This document shows positions 14,027-16,742 of a stretch of DNA of 16,742 nucleotides, piece after piece. The position numbers and the translations under genes were made by a program. The notes below the pieces were generated by a model. That model was not told the DNA's origin and did no database searches. It worked only from the letters and a program-made list of their open reading frames with translations. The first letter of the stretch is position 1. Each line of letters begins with the position of its first letter. Source of the DNA: CAWGCE01 sp964480915 (GTDB lineage Bacteria; Planctomycetota; Planctomycetia; Pirellulales; Pirellulaceae); NCBI GenBank assembly GCA_964480915.1, contig CAYZRS010000091.1, positions 1 to 16,742 on the forward strand, given 5' to 3'.

Positions 14027-15634
14027 CTAGCGAGACGGGCTGCTGAGATCCAGCAAAACAGCTTTTAACCGGGGTTTTGCGAAAAGAGAAAAGGAAAATT
14101 CGCGAGAGCGAAGCACGTCTTCGCTGCGGAGCTGGGACACGAGGAGCGATCGCTCCCGGAGTAAAGTTTCACGCTGTTCAAGTAGATGAGCACGCAGTGA
14201 GTCGTTGATTTGTGCGATCTCATCGTGCCAAACTTTGCGGTTGCCTCGGGGGGGTGGGGAAACCTTGAGGGCATTCTTTTTTTCTGCCAGATTTCGGATG
14301 TCGGTCGGGCATTGATCAGATCGGACGTCGACATGATCTTCTGGGTGAAACCAGAGGTCGCGGATGCAACCGTCCATTTGGCGAACGTCATCCTGATCGA
14401 TCTGACGGGAACCGAGGGGCAATAAAACGGTCGCCGACATCGTCATGAACCCGGCCGGTTCGATGCCAAAAAAAGCGGCCGCAATCGCATCGCCCAATTC
14501 GTCGTACTTCGCACCACCGATGCCGTGGAGAAACAGGTCGCTCAGAAGCAAACGTGCAAACATGGTCATCGACAGCGCGCGGGGGCGAATTTTTAATCCG
14601 GCGCCGCGTAGGTCCGCGAGCCACGTTGCCGTCGCGCCGGGATTGGCCGGGCCACGCCGAATCGTTCCGTCGCGACCGGGTCGTAATTCCAATTCGTTCC
14701 CCACACGCCGTACGTAAAGGGGTAACCGAGTTGGAGCTGCGGATGTCCACGTCCAGAACGGGACTTCGATCCAATCTTCGGTTGCCTGGAGTTGAGGAAC
14801 CGGATGAGCCTGGCTGCGAATGCGGTGGGCGGTGCGAAAGGTGACGACCTCTTGGTTATAGATCGAGCGAAAATTGACCGCATTCAGCAGGATGGCGGCG
14901 CAGAATTGACGAAAGGATGCCGTATCGGCCATGCGGCTGACGGGCAGTTCGAGTGTCTGAAGTCCGATTTCCTCTTCCAACGAATGGCGTGCCTGTGACA
15001 GTGCGAGCCCCAAGTTACCGTGGCGGTCGGCGGCGGCTTGAGCAGCAGGCCATAGCTGCGTGATGAGTGGTTCTTCCACAAACGGCTTCAACTGCGCGGC
15101 GAGCGAGTCGGCCACCTTGTCGAAGCACGCACGATTGATGATCTGCCATTCTTCGTAGGGGCGAGCCGATTGTGCATCGTCCAGCATGACGCGTTGCCGA
15201 ACGACCGTTTCGTCGGCCTTGGCCGGCGTTTCGATTGCGGGAGCGGCGACGATGTCGTTGTCGACGATCAGATGAATCGCCGTGGCGGCATGCGTTGTCG
15301 CCAATTGTGACAAGGCGAAATTCTTGAACCAGACTCCCGGATGAAAAAGACTGGGCTGATGACCGCTCATGATCATCGAGTCGGTCTCATACGAATCGGC
15401 GACGTGGCGATAAGAGCCGGTGTATGCGGTTGCTAAACGGACGATTTCGCGTCTCGCTTGGTGTGCCAGTTGGCTGCGGCTGAGGTCGAATGCTCCGGCG
15501 ATCTTCGGCCCGAAATCGATCTGGGCCTTTCGCCGATTGTCGGCGAGCATTTCGGCAACGTCTCCCAAAGGCGGTTCGACCAGAGCCGCACCGTTGGCCC
15601 GAGGGGCACGGTACTTGCGATACGATCGATTCAT
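14027..15634 (-). CDS. BshC-like protein (putative, bacillithiol cysteine ligase family)
   Basis: A 535-residue protein with a distant look of BshC, which adds cysteine in bacillithiol synthesis. The best evidence is MSGHQPSLFHPGVWFKNF (89-106), which matches the BshC block TGQQAGLF-x-GP-x-Y-x2-YK in spacing but has His for the first Gln. HLIVDND (121-127) follows, where BshC has its FWxAxEDHD block. Later, RPRALSMTMFARLLLSDLF and GIGGAKYDELGDAI resemble the BshC stretch that ends in a GGP-x-E segment. A helical, charged region lies near the C-terminus. The start is ambiguous: 15634 (GGAG five bases upstream) or 15655, whose ATG overlaps the preceding TAA as TAATG. It is therefore translationally tied to the glycosyltransferase gene. 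No BshA or BshB gene is in the window, so the assignment stays provisional. Confidence 0.6.
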   Translation of the reverse strand: MNRSYRKYRAPRANGAALVEPPLGDVAEMLADNRRKAQIDFGPKIAGAFDLSRSQLAHQARREIVRLATAYTGSYRHVADSYETDSMIMSGHQPSLFHPGVWFKNFALSQLATTHAATAIHLIVDNDIVAAPAIETPAKADETVVRQRVMLDDAQSARPYEEWQIINRACFDKVADSLAAQLKPFVEEPLITQLWPAAQAAADRHGNLGLALSQARHSLEEEIGLQTLELPVSRMADTASFRQFCAAILLNAVNFRSIYNQEVVTFRTAHRIRSQAHPVPQLQATEDWIEVPFWTWTSAAPTRLPLYVRRVGNELELRPGRDGTIRRGPANPGATATWLADLRGAGLKIRPRALSMTMFARLLLSDLFLHGIGGAKYDELGDAIAAAFFGIEPAGFMTMSATVLLPLGSRQIDQDDVRQMDGCIRDLWFHPEDHVDVRSDQCPTDIRNLAEKKNALKVSPPPRGNRKVWHDEIAQINDSLRAHLLEQRETLLRERSLLVSQLRSEDVLRSREFSFSLFAKPRLKAVLLDLSSPSR

Positions 15635-15654
15635 GGTCGCTCCAGCAACCGCCA

Positions 15655-16404
15655 TTAGGCACGCTCTCCACACATTGAAGTGGGCCCCGACCTGCGAGTG
15701 GTTCGCTCGACACGGCCGGTCTTTTGGAGGCTTTCGTCGATAATCTGACGGTAGTACTTTAAACGCGTGTCGCTGTCGTCAAGCACACCGCCGAAAGATC
15801 GGTCTTCGTCGAGATAGATCAGTGGAACCGGAATCTCGATAATCCGCAAATTGTGCGCGGCAGCCTGGACCCACAGTTCGAGCGGCATGGCGTAGCCCGT
15901 TTCTGTCAGTTGAAGCCGCTTGACCGCTTCGACTCGATACGCCTTAAATCCACAGAACGCGTCGGTGATGCCAAACCCGAGCTGCTCATTCAATTCGGCC
16001 GTGATCAATTGATTGATAAAACGCCGGCCAGGGGGGGGAGCGCTATCGGTCGAGTAACGTTTGAGGTAGCGACTGCCAGAGACAATATCGACGTCTTGGC
16101 ACGACGCGACAAAACGGGGAATCCGTTGTGGCTCGTGTTGACCGTCGCAGTCGATCATGACGACGACGTCGAATTTGTGTTCGGCCGCGTAGTCGAATGC
16201 GGTCATCAGCGCCGCACCGTAGCCTTTGTTCTGTTGGTGGCGGACAGTGCGGACGTCGGTACGCCGCTGCAAAATCTGGCTTGTTCCATCCGTAGAGCCG
16301 TCATCCACAACCAGTACGTGCGGGCTAAAGCAAGTGACTTCGTCGAGGACTTCGGTGACGTACTTGGCTTCATTGAAGACGGGTAGAGCAGTTAGATACT
16401 TCAT
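15655..16404 (-). CDS. family 2 glycosyltransferase (polyprenyl-phosphate type)
   Basis: A 249-residue GT-A enzyme resembling bacterial DPM1-like transferases, which move a sugar from a nucleotide donor to a lipid-phosphate acceptor. Motifs in order: LPVFNEAKYV (7-16), VVDDGSTDGT (32-41, nucleotide binding), NKGYGAALMTAF (59-70), the metal-binding VMIDCDGQHEP (82-92, DXD-like), and GFKAYRVEA with the acceptor-side region ELWVQAA. There is no membrane segment, so it would act at the inner face of the membrane. The C-terminal tail (about 225-249) is basic and Arg-rich. Start MKYLTALPVFNE has no clear ribosome site. It heads the minus-strand run and has a good promoter at 16477-16504. Confidence 0.92.
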   Translation of the reverse strand: MKYLTALPVFNEAKYVTEVLDEVTCFSPHVLVVDDGSTDGTSQILQRRTDVRTVRHQQNKGYGAALMTAFDYAAEHKFDVVVMIDCDGQHEPQRIPRFVASCQDVDIVSGSRYLKRYSTDSAPPPGRRFINQLITAELNEQLGFGITDAFCGFKAYRVEAVKRLQLTETGYAMPLELWVQAAAHNLRIIEIPVPLIYLDEDRSFGGVLDDSDTRLKYYRQIIDESLQKTGRVERTTRRSGPTSMCGERA

Positions 16405-16476
16405 AAATTCGGGCGCTCGAGAATAAGAAGGACGTGGCAGCTTGCCCGAAATCGATGATCACCGACCGGTCAACCC

Positions 16477-16504
16477 ATTCTAGGTGCGGCCAAAACCGAG
16501 TCAA
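16477..16504 (-). promoter_or_regulatory. promoter of the glycosyltransferase/BshC-like operon
   Basis: On the minus strand TTGACT (16499-16504), a 16-base spacer and TAGAAT (16477-16482) form a good sigma-70-type promoter. The start of transcription would fall near 16470, giving a leader of about 65 bases. The perfect palindrome GACCGGTC (16464-16471) sits at this start and could be an operator, though this is unproven. Confidence 0.7.
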
Positions 16505-16611
16505 CTTGCGCGACCGGAACTGGTAAAAAACTCCGATTAATCAAGCTGTTCCAAGAGCTGTGACAGCAAATGGCGGTTGATCCGTCACGATTTGTGCCAA
16601 CCGTGGTTGCG

Positions 16612-16656
16612 CCAACCTTCGATTTGTGGGCGCGCTTACTTTTTGAGGAAGGTTGG
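16612..16656. repeat. 9-bp inverted repeat with 27-base loop
   Basis: CCAACCTTC (16612-16620) and GAAGGTTGG (16648-16656) are exact inverse copies. A short stem GGTTG-CGC-CAACC overlaps the left arm. It could be a terminator of a gene beyond the window or a repeat-element flank. Confidence 0.5.
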
Positions 16657-16683
16657 TTTGGTGGATGTGGGAAATGGTTCGCA

Positions 16684-16742
16684 GATCTGAGATCTGAAAT
16701 CTGAGATTTGAGATTTGAGATTTGAGATTTGAGATTTGAGAT
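16684..16742. repeat. heptanucleotide tandem repeat (GATTTGA/GATCTGA)
   Basis: Eight full 7-base units run without a break: GATCTGA twice, AATCTGA once, then GATTTGA five times, with a further GAT at the window edge. The tract is cut by the end of the window, so total length is unknown. The change of unit sequence along the tract suggests recent expansion of the GATTTGA end. Confidence 0.95.

Larger units (their letters stand above)
16405..16742. other. terminal intergenic region
   Basis: A 338-base non-coding end of the window. It holds the glycosyltransferase promoter (16477-16504), a 9-bp inverted repeat (16612-16656) and a heptanucleotide repeat tract from 16684 to the edge. No gene is seen; the next gene lies beyond the window. 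Confidence 0.6.

Overview
The window looks like chromosomal DNA of a planctomycete, probably of the Pirellulaceae (Rhodopirellula/Blastopirellula type). This is an inference from protein style, not from a marker gene. It rests on small secreted proteins with SGxSW repeats, a cysteine-rich exported protein with duplicated polysaccharide-export modules, a long membrane-anchored coiled-coil protein ending in an IPKEHREQATEYF-type tail, moderate GC content, and many genes with weak Shine-Dalgarno sequences. There are no insertion sequences, phage genes, CRISPR arrays or tRNAs. It reads as ordinary core chromosome with several lineage-specific genes.

Layout. Positions 3-358 (minus) hold the 3'-to-5' image of tmRNA (ssrA), with a readable proteolysis tag AEGNFALAA. 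A small secreted repeat protein (636-1118, plus) converges on uppP/bacA (1145-1918, minus), the undecaprenyl-diphosphate phosphatase of cell-envelope lipid carrier recycling. A divergent 348-base gap leads to a sugar-phosphate-isomerase-like TIM barrel (2267-3181, plus) that seems to have lost most metal ligands. Next is a plus-strand pair: an exported TPR protein (3566-5014) and a Wza-like polysaccharide export protein (5068-6345). The pair ends in a perfect hairpin at 6376-6404 that also encodes the tail of the convergent coiled-coil membrane protein (6389-8077, minus).

Further along, the plus strand carries a DCC-family (DUF393) thiol protein (8314-8793), an alpha/beta hydrolase (8900-9703) and an orphan, membrane-tethered TAXI-type binding protein (9943-11268). 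The remainder is minus strand. A family 2 glycosyltransferase (15655-16404), with a good promoter at 16477-16504, is tightly followed by a BshC-like protein (14027-15634). Then comes an Eis-like double-GNAT/SCP2 acetyltransferase (12511-13911) with a strong intrinsic terminator behind it, and last a secreted hypothetical protein (11636-12289) with a terminator-like hairpin and T9 tract about 280 bases downstream. The window ends inside a heptanucleotide tandem repeat.

Functional themes. Several genes concern the cell envelope: uppP, the polysaccharide export pair, the polyprenyl-phosphate-type glycosyltransferase, and several exported or membrane-anchored proteins. No complete novel system such as defence or secretion is evident. 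The most unusual points are the membrane-tethered TAXI protein without a TRAP permease, the BshC-like protein coupled to a glycosyltransferase, the isomerase-like barrel without its metal site, and the cysteine-rich double-module export protein paired with a TPR protein.
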